64,000 nucleotides of DNA, from contig CM075760.1 in assembly GCA_037974335.1 (NCBI GenBank), positions 7,065,432-7,129,431 of the forward strand, given 5' to 3'. A program made the position numbers and the translations under genes. A model generated the notes under the pieces. It did no database searches, was not told the DNA's origin, and was given only the letters and a program-made list of their open reading frames with translations. The DNA comes from Prionace glauca (lineage: Eukaryota > Chordata > Chondrichthyes > Carcharhiniformes > Carcharhinidae). Below are positions 10,660 through 22,480 of this stretch, piece by piece; within the stretch, counting starts at the first letter, position 1; each line of letters opens with the position of its first letter.

Positions 10660-12930
10660 CACTGTTGAAGCTGCAGTCGCGGGGAACGTAGACAGGAAAA
10701 CAGAATTAAATGGTTTTATTTATCCGGGATTCCTTTTTTTCAATATTCCACTTCCTCCTTCTTTGGCCATTAGTTTATTTTTCTAATGTAATTTTCAAAG
10801 GATAGCCACTGTTAAGTTCTGGACACTAAGCAATTGATCTCCGCAATTATCATTACAGCTTTTCTTCCTTTACTTTCCTTGAACAGGCTGTGTCAGAAAG
10901 CAAGACTGATACAGCTGCTGCTTGGGAGCTCAAAATAGACTGGAGTCTACGCTGGAGATGTCTATGCAAGCGTGTCAGGTAATTGTTCCATCCAATGTTG
11001 GTGAGTGTTTATCACAGATGGATATGAATAGTGGGTCGATGAACAGGGTTTTCTGATCGATTGCCCTGGACTGTGAAACAGTGCTGTAATAAATGGGGAA
11101 CGGCATGCGATGACATAGATAGAGGCTCGTGATAAGTCAACAGTAAATGAGAAACTGCTCAGTTTTGTTTCATCATTGAGTACAGGCAGACACTTAGCTT
11201 ATGCATCAAGAGGAAGCTCGCTGATTTGTGCAGGTACATTGTGCAGCATTTCTTGTCATTCAGCCATCTAAGTTTTACAATTTCATAACTTTTCCTGTTT
11301 TGCCATTAACTGCTTTCTTTTCCCCCCTGTTGCCTTGTCTATTCATTGCTGCCTCTTTATTTGATGTTATTTTCTATTTTTGTTCGCCTCATTCTCTTCA
11401 GAATCCCCAGATTCCCTATCTATCGGGTGCCTTGGTAACAGTAGGCAGTTCTCATTGCGTGTGTGTGTATCCTTGAGTTTCATTAAGTTTTAGTCTTCCA
11501 TTCTGTGTATCCGTGTAAATTTCTGGCATTCAGGCTTTGTTTTTACGGGCGGATTATTTCACGAGGAAAGACTGGAGAGACAATTTTTATATCCACTGGA
11601 TTCAGAGTAAGAATAGGTTACTTGGTTGATATGTATAAAATACAAAGGGGTCTTGACAAGGTGGATGTGAAGAGGATAGTTCCTCTTCTGGGTGAATCTA
11701 TAACTCTGTTTCAAAGTAGGAATTCGCCCATTTAAAATACCACTGCACCACAGCCTCCTCTAATGTATGTCAGTATTTATAAATACTCATCTGTAGCAAT
11801 GTCCTTCCTTGGTGTGTCTCTGCATCTTTCACTGCTCTCAGGCCGCGTTCATATTTGTCCCTCAGTCGGATTGTTTCTGTATCATTCCGCTCAATCTCAC
11901 CCTTGCCTATGTCAATTATTTTTATAGCTCTCTCAAAGTGTATAGATGCATTGGGTGATATAGGAAGTGTACAGATTAGAGAGTAAAGGGATACTTGCCT
12001 GCATAGCACTGTTGATGAAACATTTAAACATGGAGAGTTAGCGAGCACTGAGCCGATGTTATGCTGAGGTCTCATTCAGCCACCTAGTCTTTGAAATTTC
12101 GTAGATACTAAGCAGAGTGTCCAGACAGTAACAGGGCTGATCCACTAAAGAATTCCTAAAATAACTCCATGGCTAAACGTCTCAGATATTGCAGCATTGA
12201 ATACAGGAAGCCATTGAGCTGATGCACAGACTGGGCCACGCTCACCTGCATAGGAACATTGCTCAGGTTTTTAACAGGAAGTATGCACAAGGATAGGAAA
12301 ACATACCTTTCAAGTTATCACCAGTTTACACTTGTATATTGCTCAGACCTGATTTACAGTCACATTCTTTGACCTGCTGCATTATTTTGACCGCGGCTTG
12401 TTTTTCGGTTCTCAGATTGAACAGTTTTTAGACATACATTTCTTCCCACTTGTTCTATCTTGTGTTCACTCCCTCAACCTCATCTTCATCACTCTCTTTG
12501 TCAGCCGGAGACATCCCCTACCGCCCGCCCCCTTTTCTATTGTCCCATTCCCGGGTTAAGTCTCACAGCTCCGGAATGCAGGCAGTTTTGAAACATTTTT
12601 AAGTCTGAGGAACCTTTATTTGGTGAAAATGATCTTCCCAGACAAGCCTGAATTGAAGAAAATAACAATTGGAAACGAAACACAAACTCTTTAACTGGTA
12701 GCTGCTCTCTCTCTCTTTCGCTGATTAACCTTTCAGTCTGATGGGATTCTGCTGTGTGTTATCTCAGCCGATCCTGGATTGAATTGGGTGACAGTTTGAT
12801 CGGAGGTTAATGTGGTTTCCTCTGGGTGTGTGTCAGAGCGGCTGACAGCGCCGCTGCTCATTCTGATTGTTACTTTCTGCGGCTCTCAACACAAACCTCA
12901 ACAGACTGGAGCACCCAATGATAACTGCAA
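10660..12930. other. Intergenic, one old LINE scrap, otherwise nothing recognised
   Basis: 11610-11700 on the plus strand encodes DMYKIQRGLDKVDVKRIVPL, a decayed piece of the CR1 reverse transcriptase tail. The rest shows no gene, RNA or repeat that I can name. Confidence 0.45.
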
Positions 12931-12933
12931 AGC

Positions 12934-12972
12934 AGTTTTTGTACGGGGGTGAGACTGCTTTCTATCACTGTG
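12934..12972 (-). promoter_or_regulatory. V recombination signal sequence, 23-bp spacer
   Basis: On the minus strand: heptamer CACAGTG (12972-12966), a 23-bp spacer, nonamer ACAAAAACT (12942-12934). It abuts the CAFR end of the intact V gene at 12973-13538. Confidence 0.92.
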
Positions 12973-13538
12973 AGTCTGAAAGCGCAGTAATAGCGGCCAG
13001 CGTCAGTCAGCTGCAGGCTCGAGATGGTTAAAATAGTTAATTTAGCCGAGGTCTGGAGATCAATGGAGAAATTGGGTCCAAAACCTTCCCCTCTCTTTTG
13101 TGTACCCCCGGTGCTTTTCAATATAATGAACTGCAAGTCTTTCTGTGGCTGCTGTTTGTACCAATATAAGACATAGCTGTTTGCTGTAGTGCTGTAGGTA
13201 CATCGGATAGTCACCGTTTCACCTTCTCTCCCCTCTGAAGACTGCGGCTGAGAAACAAAATCTCCATCACTCGGATCTGTAACGTGTTCAAAAAGAAGAA
13301 AAAAAATCTAACTGTTAGATGTGCTGCTGAAATAATATTAACACTTTATATTGACCGAGACATAACTGGAGTTATGAAATAAAAACAAATGATGGTGGAA
13401 ATACACAGCAGGGTCAAGAACCACCACTGGGGAGAAGCAGAGCTAAAGGTTCAGATCGCGATAACATTTAACCAGATTGGAGTCATCCTTACTGATAAGA
13501 AACAGCCCGAACACAATGCAGACAGTGAGGAACTCCAT
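12973..13538 (-). CDS. T-cell receptor V segment, intact (TRAV/TRDV-like)
   Basis: The leader exon (13538-13493) encodes MEFLTVCIVFGLFLI and ends in phase 1 before GTAAGG. The V exon (13276-12973) follows TTACAG and is open to the RSS. Hallmarks are the first Cys in TIRCTY, Trp in LYWYKQQPQ, and the DAGRYYCAFR end with the second Cys. It would encode the variable domain of a membrane T-cell receptor chain after joining to a J segment. It lies on the minus strand, opposite to the neighbours at 2686 and 4890, so one or the other set must rearrange by inversion. A CCAAT motif lies in the upstream flank. It belongs to the same subgroup as 2686, 36677 and 62808. Alpha versus delta use cannot be decided from the V alone; gamma is a less likely alternative. 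Confidence 0.92.
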
Positions 13539-13802
13539 GGCGGCTGCAGAGCCCGGGGCTGTGACTAACCTTTAAAAGTCCAAGCACTGCCGGAACAGAA
13601 TCTGTTTTTACAGTCACTTTCTGATCTCAAACTTCCCGTCCAATCAACAATTTGCAATCTACCCGTCATAGATTGAGATAAGGTTTCAACGAGTTTCAGT
13701 GATCAGCTGAAGCTCTTTGACCTTCACTATTACATAACTGAGACTCAGTGACTGAGTGGGTACAGTGTTTGGTGAGAGGGAAGAATCAACTTCACTGACA
13801 AG

Positions 13803-13885
13803 GCCATAAGAGATAGCAGCAGAATTAAGCCATTCGGCCCATTCGTGCCTATTCCACCATTCAGTCATGGCCGACATGTTTAAAA
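13803..13885 (-). mobile_element. CR1 LINE 3'-tail fragment
   Basis: The plus strand shows GCCATTCGGCCCATTCGTGC followed by CATTCAGTCATGGC, the usual complement of a CR1 3' end. Only the last 80 bases are present. Confidence 0.6.
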
Positions 13886-13892
13886 TCCCTGC

Positions 13893-14297
13893 AGAATCAG
13901 AGAATCCCTACAGTGCACAAGGAGGCCATTCGGCCCATCTAGTCTGAACCGGCCCAATCCTGAACCGAATACTCCAAGGATGTTGATTAGGTTGATTAGC
14001 CACGGTAAATTGCTCCTTAATGTCAGGGGGATTAGAAGGTAAAAGTATGGGGTTACGGCGATAGCACAGGACCCGGATGGGACTGTTGTCGGTGCAGGCT
14101 CGATGGGTCAAATGGCCTCCTCCTGCACTATAGGGATTGTATTCTATGATACAATCCCACCCAAGCCTATTCCTGTAACGCCACATATTTACCATGTCAT
14201 CCCCCTGACACTAGGGTCAATTTGTCACGGACAATCAATCTAACCCGCGTATCTTTGGGAGGAAACAGGAGCACTCGGAGGAAACCCACACAGACCA
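13893..14297 (-). mobile_element. tRNA-derived SINE on minus strand, split by a plus-strand SINE tail
   Basis: 13893-13978 and 14152-14297 together match the complement of the SINE at 42695-43033, including AGGAAACCCACACAGACC at its inner end. 13979-14151 is a piece of the same SINE family in plus orientation, ending GATGGGTCAAATGGCCTCC. This is a nested insertion of one SINE piece into another. Confidence 0.65.
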
Positions 14298-14680
14298 AGT
14301 CCTGACCAAGTCCTCAATATCTCTAGTAATCCACGGCTCTCCAATCCTACCTTTCCCATCCTTCCTCTTAACCGGCACATGTCTTTCCTGCAGCCATTTC
14401 AGTTTTCCCTTGAAAGACTCCAACATGCCTAACGTGGACTTGCCCTCCAACAGCCTTTCCCAGTCTGTATCCCTAATCTCCTGCCTAATCTGGCTGTATC
14501 TAGCCTTCCCCCAATTTAGCACCCTCCGCTTAGGGCAGCACTCATCTTTTTTCCATTAGTATCCAAAAGTAGACAGAGTTGTGGTCACTATTAGCCAAAT
14601 GTTCACCTACTGCAACCTCAACCACCTGACCCGGCTCATTGCCCAGAACTAAATCCAGTATAGCCCAAATATATGAGATG
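14298..14680 (-). mobile_element. CR1 LINE fragment: end of endonuclease domain plus linker
   Basis: On the minus strand 14680-14550 encodes LDLVLGNEPGQVVEVAVGEH followed by LANSDHNSVYF, the C-terminal APE-endonuclease motif with its SDHN residues. 14522-14300 encodes the following linker (LNWGKARYSQIRQEIRDTDW onward). This is a rare piece of the more 5' part of the CR1 ORF2 in this window. Confidence 0.75.
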
Positions 14681-15417
14681 TATGTTTCTTGATGTTGATT
14701 TTCTTTTGAAATATAGTTTCAAGATACTTCTCGCTGAGGGAGATGGACAACGGATTCATTTTATTCAGCACCGTATCCCAAATAATCATTGCAACAACAC
14801 CAAGAAATCAACTCAGAAGTTCAAGTGCCAGAACTGATAACATATAATGGCGTTTTTTCTGCATCACCCTGAAGAGGAAGATAGTACCTACAGTCCATTC
14901 ATTACACAAAAAATGAAAACAATTTATGATACAACAGATGAATTACAAAGAATTGTGGCCGTTTAGATCAGCAAGGACCGCATTGGCCAGTCAGTATTGT
15001 GCATTTACAAATACTGATTGACATGTTTTGCGTGCTACTCTTTTCCTGTCATGGTGAAGTGTTTCTAGAATTGTTATCTTCTCTGTTTTATTCTGCTATC
15101 ACTGACTCACAGCACCTCTTCTCCAACTCTCGCACATAGCAAGCACACAAATAGCTTTGAACAATATTATAGCTGAAAATTTCGAGATTCATGGTCATCC
15201 CGAAAAAGTAATATTTTGGTGAAGTGTTAGTCCGATAGCATTTTAAATTCCCATGTCGAGTCAATAATTGAACAGGTTTATCATATCGTCTTTCACCCTG
15301 CTTCGCTACATTATAGTATATGACAGTATCTGCAAACTGAACCATAGTGTTGGAACCTGTATTACCGCCCGCAGGTACATTAAATATTCCCCCTTTATGT
15401 TGTATATGAATATGCTA
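14681..15417. other. Intergenic, nothing recognised
   Basis: AT-rich sequence without a recognisable gene, RNA or named repeat on either strand. Confidence 0.35.
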
Positions 15418-15920
15418 TAGAATCAGTGCAGAAGGAAGCCATTCGGCCCATCGAATTTCCACCAGCTCTCTGATAGAGTGTTTTATTAAGAAGTTTCACA
15501 ACACTAGGTTAAAGTCCAACAAAGTTTTCTTGGTAGCAAAATGTGGCTTTTACTACCAAATAAAGCTGTTGGACTTCAACCTGGTGTTGGGAGACTTCTT
15601 ATTGTGTTTTCCCTAGTCCAACGCCGGGATCTCGAAATCATAGAGTGTCTTACACAAGCCCTCGCCCCAACCTATCCCCGTAATCCCACACATTCAGCAT
15701 GTCTAATCCATCTAACTAATCATCCTGGGACGAAGAATTTTTTTATCATCGCCAATCACCTGACTTGCACATGACTGGACAGTGGTAGAAAACCGGATCA
15801 CCAGGAAGAAACCCACGCAGGCACGGGAAGGATGCGCAAAATCTGCAGAGACAATCACCCAAGGCCTGACGCGAATCCGAGTCCCGGGTACTGTTAAGCA
15901 GCAGGGTTAAACACTGTGGG
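15418..15920 (-). mobile_element. tRNA-derived SINE, minus strand, interrupted by a fold-back element
   Basis: 15418-15481 is the complement of the SINE 3' end (CAGAAGGAAGCCATTCGGCC). 15640-15920 continues through its body to a tRNA-like head with a B-box remnant (CGAATCCGAGTCCC) near 15880. The interruption is the element at 15482-15639. Confidence 0.65.
15482..15639. mobile_element. Short fold-back element with target duplication
   Basis: It has inverted arms AACACTAGGTTAAAGTCCAAC and GTTGGACTTCAACCTGGTGTT (near matches; each arm extends to AAGAAGT/ACTTCTT), followed by AGTCCAACGCCGGGATCTCG. ATAGAGTGT at 15473-15481 repeats at 15640-15648, flanking the element inside a SINE. Same family as 35289, 40180, 41140 and 53988. 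Confidence 0.65.
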
Positions 15921-17323
15921 ATCATGGCACTCCATGGAGGTGCTCGCAAGACACATAAAACCAATGCTTCATGTAAGCAAGTATGTACCACCTGCCTCTT
16001 CACATACACGTGGCCATGAACGCTCAAGATATTATTTGAACTTAAATTCGAATTATGCTCATTTGATATTTTAAACACTTGGGCCACACGAAGCAGTTTG
16101 GTGAAGTAACTCTGGAAATCTTTAGTACTTTGTGGATACCTATTAAATACAGGGCGGGACTTAGCTCGTGTGCTCAGGCTAATTCGTCGCTGGGCGCAGG
16201 TTGACACTCAATCTCCCTCTTCCCACAACCTCAGTTTCCCTTGTTGCAGAAAGTGCTCAGTGAAAGTGTATGCTTATTAACTCATTCCAAGGCACAACCC
16301 ACAGAGTGACCGATGAAGTTATTGCACCACAATGACCTAAGTTGGCAGAGGCTAATTCTTAATTGCCCGGCGGGGAGCGTTAGCAATTTGTGATTGGTCT
16401 GGGTGGACAGTTACAAATTGGATTCTCGATAGTGATGGCTCTCTATTAATGCAATTTCTCACTGTGCCCTGACTGGCCCTCTAAGTGTTCATTACTCATG
16501 GAACCATCCCTCTCATGGACAGAATGTTTCCTTGCCCCTTTGTGAAGGATGAGGGAAATTTGCTGCCTTGTCGTCATGATTGATATCTTGAGCTGATCGT
16601 CTCAAAACCTCATTAAATTGATTTGCGTCAGACCCCTTTCAGCGACTCTATGTCTTGGTCATGTTATTTGAAATTCGATGTTACTTCTCTCTATGATTTC
16701 GTGAAATAAGTTTCTTTACGTTTAAAACAAAAGAAAAATGAAATGCTAAAGATGCTAATATCCTTAAATGCAATGAAGAAATTTACAAATTACAAATATA
16801 AAATATATTGCTGTTTATAGAATGAAAATGAGTGTACTTTTCATGCTGCATTTATTTGAGATAAGACAGTAAGCAATATCTAATAATATTGAATCAGTGA
16901 ATGTCTCATTGATCTACAGGAAGTCATTAAAACTGGCCCTTATCAACGTATCAATTTTTGATCAGACCACTTTCCAACTGATGCTTTTGTCCCTTCAATC
17001 AGTGTTTGGTCTGAGTTCATTAAAAATTCAGAATTGCTTTGTAACATTACAAAGTCTATACAAAATGCGTATCAACGCTTGAAAGTGGTGTGCTAAACAT
17101 AGTACATTCAACTCAGAGATATCAAAACTTAAAAGAATGACAGCGTTTTGAATTCTACACTTGAAAAAAAACAAAGAGAGTTACGTGGTGTGAAATAAAG
17201 TGACTTGCCTTAAACATCACGAGCTAAAATGCACTAAACCAATGCATAAAGCTGATTTTTTTAAATTTTAAGGCCATAAGTTCTTTACCTTGTGTCAAGC
17301 TTGAGTGCGAAGTGACAACCAAG
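15921..17323. other. Intergenic, nothing recognised
   Basis: No gene recognised. The part nearest 17324 may be 3' untranslated sequence of the minus-strand receptor gene, but no clear poly(A) signal assignment can be made. Confidence 0.35.
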
Positions 17324-19827
17324 TCATGTGCAATCATCTTTTTTTAATTGTTTAAAACAACCTGTGATAATGAAGAAGGGACGCAGAAGCACTTTCTTCA
17401 GCTCCCCTCTGAATTTGGTCTGGGCCACTGCATAAATGAAGACGTTATTGCAAGAACTGAGTAATTGAAGCATGTTGGTGATCTCCTGAAAGATGTATTC
17501 TGGGTCATTGAAATCCAGGCTGTTGAAGTAGCTCTCTCCTGTAATCTGCACATAGAGGAAATGTCCGAAGTAAGTAACCCACATGACAAGGAAGCTGACA
17601 GAGATTGCAAAAAGCAGGACAATTGACTTCTTGCGATTGGCCATCTCAGTGTCTTCCTGACTTTCGGAGCACCGGAGCCTCCTGCGGACTCTGCTGGCAG
17701 CTAAGATGTGTCTTACAGTCAGCGCGTTAAGCAAAAGGATGAGGATGAATGGCAGAAACGGGGTTAAGACATGATCCAGCCAGTCAAAGGTCTTCCAGGT
17801 CGGCGAGGTACTGAAGCTGGTCTTGATATCACAGAACCAGGCCACCCCGTCCATGGTGAATAATGGTTGGTAGGTGAAATGGAAAGGAAAGTTCTTGATG
17901 CAGCTCAGGGCACAGACTATGCCTATAACCAACATGGCAGTTTTCTCTGTGCAGTATCTTATTTTCAGCTTCTGCCAGCAGATAGCCACGTGACGATCAA
18001 TGGTGAAAGCCACTGTCAGCCAGACTGATCCATCCAGGCTGACAAAACCCAGTATCATGGTGTGCGCGCATGTTGGGTGAGTGAAAAGTACACTGTAGCC
18101 AAAGTAGATCCGTCCAATCCGGTTGAGGATGACACCGGTGATGATGACAAGGAAATCACTGACTGCTATGGCTACCAGATAGTAGGTGATGCACCGGGAG
18201 AGTCCACACCGACCTTGGGATAAGATTATAATTGCCAAAAAGTTGGCTGCGAGATGAGAAGAGAGAGATGTTATTGAGCAGACAATAAACTGCGCTTTGG
18301 TTATTAAATTCTTCTTCATCCGTCTCTTTGTTACCTCCAGACTCGGAATATTTGGAATTATTTTGTTACTTTTTCGAAATTTAGCACTGGATTAAACATT
18401 ACCAAAGGAGGAGACACTGCTATCAGTCCTAGTCAAACTCCAATCCCTTGTCAATGTGCCAATCCCCAGAGCTAGATGCCCAACTGGGGAGACGATGGCC
18501 TATTATTGTCAGACTAATAACGTAGAAACGTAATTAAAATTCTGGGGACCTGAGTTCGAATCCCCACAGGGAAGATGGCGGAATTTGAATTCAGTGTTAA
18601 AAAGTCTGGGATTAAGAATATACTGATTGTCATGAAACAATTATTGTTTGTTGGAAACAAAAGTGGTTCAACTGATGTCCTTAAGGAAAGGAAATCTGCT
18701 GTCCTTATCTGGTTTGGCCCACAACAGCGTGCTCAGCTCACGACCGCCTTCTGAAATGGCCTATCAAGCCACTCAGTTCATGCGCGACTTGGGGTTGGGT
18801 AATAAATGCTGACTAGCCAACGACGCCATATCCCACAAATAAATTTTAAAAACTTAAACTCGTCCAAAATATTAGCTGTCAAAGTTTATAATAAGGTCCG
18901 GTCATCCTTCAATCTCTTGCAAGATGATTTACATTGGCCTCATTTGTAAGTCTCCCTTTCATTAATCTTTTACTTTGAATTTCAAACACCTCCACTCCCT
19001 CATCATCCCACCGCTAAAACTATTTGAGATCACAGCATTTCTCCAATTATATATTTTGTATATATTAATCCCTCCATCAGTGATGGTTGTGCCTTTCTTC
19101 AATTTTGTACAAGTTAATTGGAATGCGACATTAACAATTGAGTCTGCCCAGTGGGATCTCACTGTACGGTACTATTGCACCCTTCTAGCAATCGCACATG
19201 TGATCACGGAATACATGTTTTATGCCACAATTTATATACCAGATGGTTGAACTGTGATAATTAATTCCCCTTACTGAATAAAATCAGTGCACGAAAATGT
19301 AAGTTACTACACTGCCAAAGCTTATATTCATGGTAAGATCCCTGGCTCCGATTTTTTCATAGTAACTTCATTGCAGTGTTAATGTAGGCCTATGTGACAA
19401 TAATGAATAAATTTTAATTTTAAACTGTAAATAACACTAAAACAGTAGATTACATCTAGTAACTTAGATTAAAAGCCAAAATTCAACAATTAAAATAAAT
19501 CAATGCTCATACTAAGTTATATAATACAGTTAATGATTTAATAAATGGTAGCTCAATGAATGTGCAATTAAATAAATAAAATGCTTTATTGTAAGCTTTA
19601 TAATGTAAGTGCAATGAATGCATGATAATTCATCATAAACGTGCTTGAAAGCACAGACAGTGCAGAAGGTTAGAAAAAATAAGCCCGATTCTTAAAGAAA
19701 AGAAATAATGTGTAGATTCAGAGAAAATGAATAATGTAATTTGGATTAATTACTTACCAGGGACACCAATAACTGCGAGAATGGGATAGGAAATGGCAAA
19801 AAAGAGTCCATTCGCTGGCCCGTGCAT
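17324..19827 (-). CDS. GPR139-like G-protein-coupled receptor, two exons, intact
   Basis: Exon 1 (19827-19758, 70 nt) starts MHGPANGLFFAIFYPILAVI and ends in phase 1 at GTAAGT. Exon 2 (18246-17324) follows CATCTCGCAG and resumes as GVPAN at the join. The product is 330 residues. It has seven hydrophobic segments, Asn25 in TM1 (GVPAN) and Asp in TM2 (AVSDF). TM3 ends in a DRH variant of the DRY motif (TIDRHVAIC). Paired Cys lie before TM3 and in the second loop (VAWFCDI). The TM7 motif is SSCNNVFIY in place of NPxxY. It would be a plasma-membrane receptor of the rhodopsin class. Similarity to the GPR139/GPR142 group is from memory, and the ligand is unknown. The intron (1.5 kb) carries two SINEs. 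A close paralogue with the same exon structure is at 57265-59456. The longer frame that starts at 18319 runs through the intron and is not the real start. Confidence 0.88.
18480..18845 (+). mobile_element. tRNA-derived SINE, second family, in receptor intron
   Basis: The head has a B-box-like GAGTTCGAATCCCC at 18551-18564. The body includes AATTTGAATTCAGTG, GGAAAGGAAATCTGC and a 3' end TAATAAATGCTGACTAGCCA. It shares this layout with the copy at 38350-38640. Confidence 0.65.
19325..19420 (+). mobile_element. SINE 3'-end fragment
   Basis: TAACTTCATTGCAGTGTTAATG followed by a TGACAATAATGAATAAA tail matches the 3' end of the SINE at 20813-21078. The head is missing. Confidence 0.55.
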
Positions 19828-20656
19828 TGTCTATCAGAAACTCACGGAATGAGCAAAGCGAAGGTCATTTAATCTGTGACACATTCAAGCTGTCTCTCAT
19901 TTATTCTGGCTGAACGTCTCCGGAGAGACTATTACATTGCAACATACACATCAGTTTCAGTTCACCAAACAAACAGCTGAAATCACAATATCATGCCTTC
20001 CATTTGTAACTTGCACAAGGGAGATGATCACATTTCATTCTTGGGTGAACTGATGGCTGCGAACTTGTGATCCAGCCACCCAGCCCCACCATAAGCCATG
20101 CCTTTATGTCTCCCTCAGAGAGAGCTGCTGGTGTTAGATATTCCCAATTCTGCTACAATCCCAATCATTTCCTCTTTCAAGTATCAGGTTATTTCACGTG
20201 TTTGGTAAGCATTTCAATGTTCCAGTCTTCAGTTCCACCTAAACATGTTAACGATTTAATGCTGAACTGTTTGCAAACTATTTTAGCTAACGGGGGCAGA
20301 GAACTGATCTGGAGACTATTGAATTAAAATCCTGGGCCATTTTGAATGTTCGGATAGACAATGCACGGGCCAGAAGAACCTTGAGGTACGCCGGATCAGA
20401 ATTTCTGATGCAGCAACAATTGGTATAAGATAAACAGATATATATTTTAGGCGAAATACAAACTGAGGCATGGCAAGCAAATATAAAAACTGCGTAGTGG
20501 CAATTGAGACGCTGGCAATAACATGTAGAAAGATACACTCTCTGGGGTGGTAATAACTGAAATAAAACCAAATGTTACCTGGTCTGGAGAGTTTCACTTC
20601 ATTGACTCATAGAATTCTTACAAAGCAGAAGGAGGACATTCCGCCTTTCAAATCGG
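19828..20656. other. Upstream flank of the minus-strand receptor gene
   Basis: No gene recognised. Because the receptor gene begins at 19827 on the minus strand, its promoter should lie here. No TATA box or CpG-rich stretch stands out. A SINE 3'-end scrap (AAAGCAGAAGGAGGACATTC) lies at about 20623. Confidence 0.35.
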
Positions 20657-20725
20657 ATGTTCCGCCAACGAGCAGCGGCCGGGCCGGAATGGGCAAAAGG
20701 TGACACTGGGCGGAGCAGCCTGATT
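20657..20725 (+). repeat. Direct repeat of part of the GC-rich promoter region
   Basis: GATGTTCCGCCAACGAGCAG onward is nearly the same as 21889-21953 (GATGTTCCGCCAACCAGCAG onward) over about 65 bp. The two copies lie 1.2 kb apart and flank a SINE and the minisatellite. Confidence 0.7.
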
Positions 20726-20812
20726 TTTCCTGATGCCCCCCCCCTCATCAAATTGACTTAGCGATACCCCCACCTGCCCCGTGTTCCCCCCAAATATATT
20801 ATCCCCAGTGTC

Positions 20813-21078
20813 AGCATGGTGGTACAGTGGTTAACACCGCAGCCTCACTGTGCCAGGGACCTGTGGGTCATTGGCACGTTTTCCCCGTGACTGTGTGGGT
20901 TTTCTCCGGTTTCCTTCCCCAGTCTGAAAGACGTGCTGGGTTAGGGGGCATTGGGCCGTGCTTAAATTCTCCCTCAGTGTCACCCGAATGTGAGACTAGG
21001 GGAATTCTCACAGTAACTTCATTGCAGTGTTAATGTAAGCCGACTTATTAGTGACACTAATAAATAAACTTGAACTGC
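20813..21078 (+). mobile_element. tRNA-derived SINE, near full length
   Basis: The head has an A-box-like TGGTACAGTGGTTAACACCG. The body has GTGTGGGTTTTCTCCGG and a 3' end TAACTTCATTGCAGTGTTAA followed by AATAAATAAAC. The 3' end differs from the SINE at 42695, so the two share a head and body but use different tails. Confidence 0.75.
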
Positions 21079-21316
21079 AGGTCAAGGTGCCGCTGTGACA
21101 TTGCACCCTCTTGTTTAAAGACTCTGCAATGCTGAGACTGGGGAGAGGAGTGAACAACAGGGAGCAGCATTGCAGCTTCTCTCCCCCCATTGAAACTGCG
21201 ATTGTTGCTCCATCTGCTGCACCATCCCCACCACATCCACTGGGGGGCAATCTGGACAATGGGCTGCAAGCAGACCTCACTGCGCCTGCGCCACAATCAC
21301 TCACCGCCGGCGGTGG

Positions 21317-21479
21317 CCATCTTGCGTTGCCAGGGGAGACCGCCGGCGTCCATCTTCCGTTGTCAGGGGAGACGGCCGGCGTCGGCCTTGCGTTGCCAGG
21401 GGAGACGGCCAGCGACCATCTTGCGTTGCCAGGGGAGACGGCCGGCGTCCATCTTGCGTTGCCAGGAGAGACGGCGTCC
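21317..21479 (+). repeat. GC-rich minisatellite, five 33-bp units
   Basis: Five units begin at 21317, 21350, 21383, 21416 and 21449, with the core CCATCTTGCGTTGCCAGGGG then AGACGGCCGGCGT. Each unit carries a CCATCTT motif (YY1-like) and GTTGCCAGGGGAGAC (X-box-like half). The unit is 11 codons long, so frames stay open and give repetitive but meaningless peptides. Confidence 0.85.
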
Positions 21480-21649
21480 CGCGCTCTGCACTCTGGTAGA
21501 ATTCCCCTCCTGCACATGCGCCCAGGCAGTTACATTTTAATCTTTTAATATTTTGAATCTTGATGATTATTATTCATATCTCACCCGTCAGACTTTCGGT
21601 TCCTTCTCCATTCGGGAAAATCGTTTCTTTTTTTTATTGCGTCTGTTTT

Positions 21650-21975
21650 TCAATCACACCCGCGCGGTGCGCTCTGGGAAAATACTACAGCACATGCGCG
21701 GTTCCGCCACTTGCTTCTTATAAAAATATGTATTTCGCTTAATTTTAATTCCGCTCCTGGCGGGATTTCCGGGTGGGAATTTCTCTCACTTTCTACATTT
21801 CTGAACCGTCGCTTTCCCTCGACGGGGGAAGGGGCTGACAGTGACGTCACGGCAATATGGCGTCTGGCTCCGCCTCTCTACAGGACCCGGATGTTCCGCC
21901 AACCAGCAGCGGCCCGGCCAGAATGGGCAAGAGGTGACACTGGGCGGAGAAGCGCCCGGGCGTGTTACAGCGATG
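21650..21975. promoter_or_regulatory. GC-rich, CpG-rich promoter candidate with CRE
   Basis: The stretch has many CpG, a TGACGTCA palindrome within GTGACGTCACGG at about 21841-21850, an ATGGCG element just after it, and a TATAAAAATA at about 21719. A short frame starting MAGGQEGKYQQ lies at 21973-22134. It looks like a CpG-island promoter or first exon, but no gene can be attached. The 3' end is not defined. Confidence 0.4.
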
Positions 21976-22134
21976 GCCGGTGGCCAGGAAGGGAAATACC
22001 AGCAGGACAGTCTCTGCCCAAAAACTTCCCCAGCTCAACTGCTCAGAAACATTGGGAACCTCTTCATCTGGAAACTTCAGCTTCTCACATTCACCCCCTG
22101 TGTTCAGTCATTGTTTAGTAGGCAACCTCTGTAG

Positions 22135-22480
22135 TGAAATCAGAAACAACTTGTTCACATTAAAAGGGGATGGGAATCTGGACCATTCTGATCAAAAGGC
22201 TCTACATGCCTTGAAATTTCAATTGAGATGAGAAGTTCAAGATGAGAATTTATCGATACAAGTCATGTTGTATGTGGAACGCTCGTGATGCCACAGTAAA
22301 TCAGTACAGACATCTCACAGAGTTGTGTGATTGGAGAAGATGTCAGAGATGGAGTGGTTAAATATAAAGCGACAGGGTCTGAAGCTCAGTTTTGGGTAAA
22401 GAAAAATTGCAGTACAAAGAACAGAGAAAATTACAGCACAGGTGACCTTCCGCCCTTCAAACCTTCACTGACCATGCTGC
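22135..22480. other. Intergenic, nothing recognised
   Basis: No gene recognised. A LINE/SINE tail-like scrap (ATTACAGCACAGGTGACC) lies at about 22430-22450. Confidence 0.35.

Noticed and set aside
18247-18319. Receptor start at the Met at 18319 within the longer open frame
   Set aside because: The frame upstream of the CATCTCGCAG acceptor is intron. The conserved first exon at 19827-19758 gives the same MHGPA start as the paralogue.
21008-21548. Long overlapping frames with an 11-residue repeat on both strands
   Set aside because: They are produced by the 33-bp minisatellite, whose unit is a multiple of three, so frames stay open without coding meaning.
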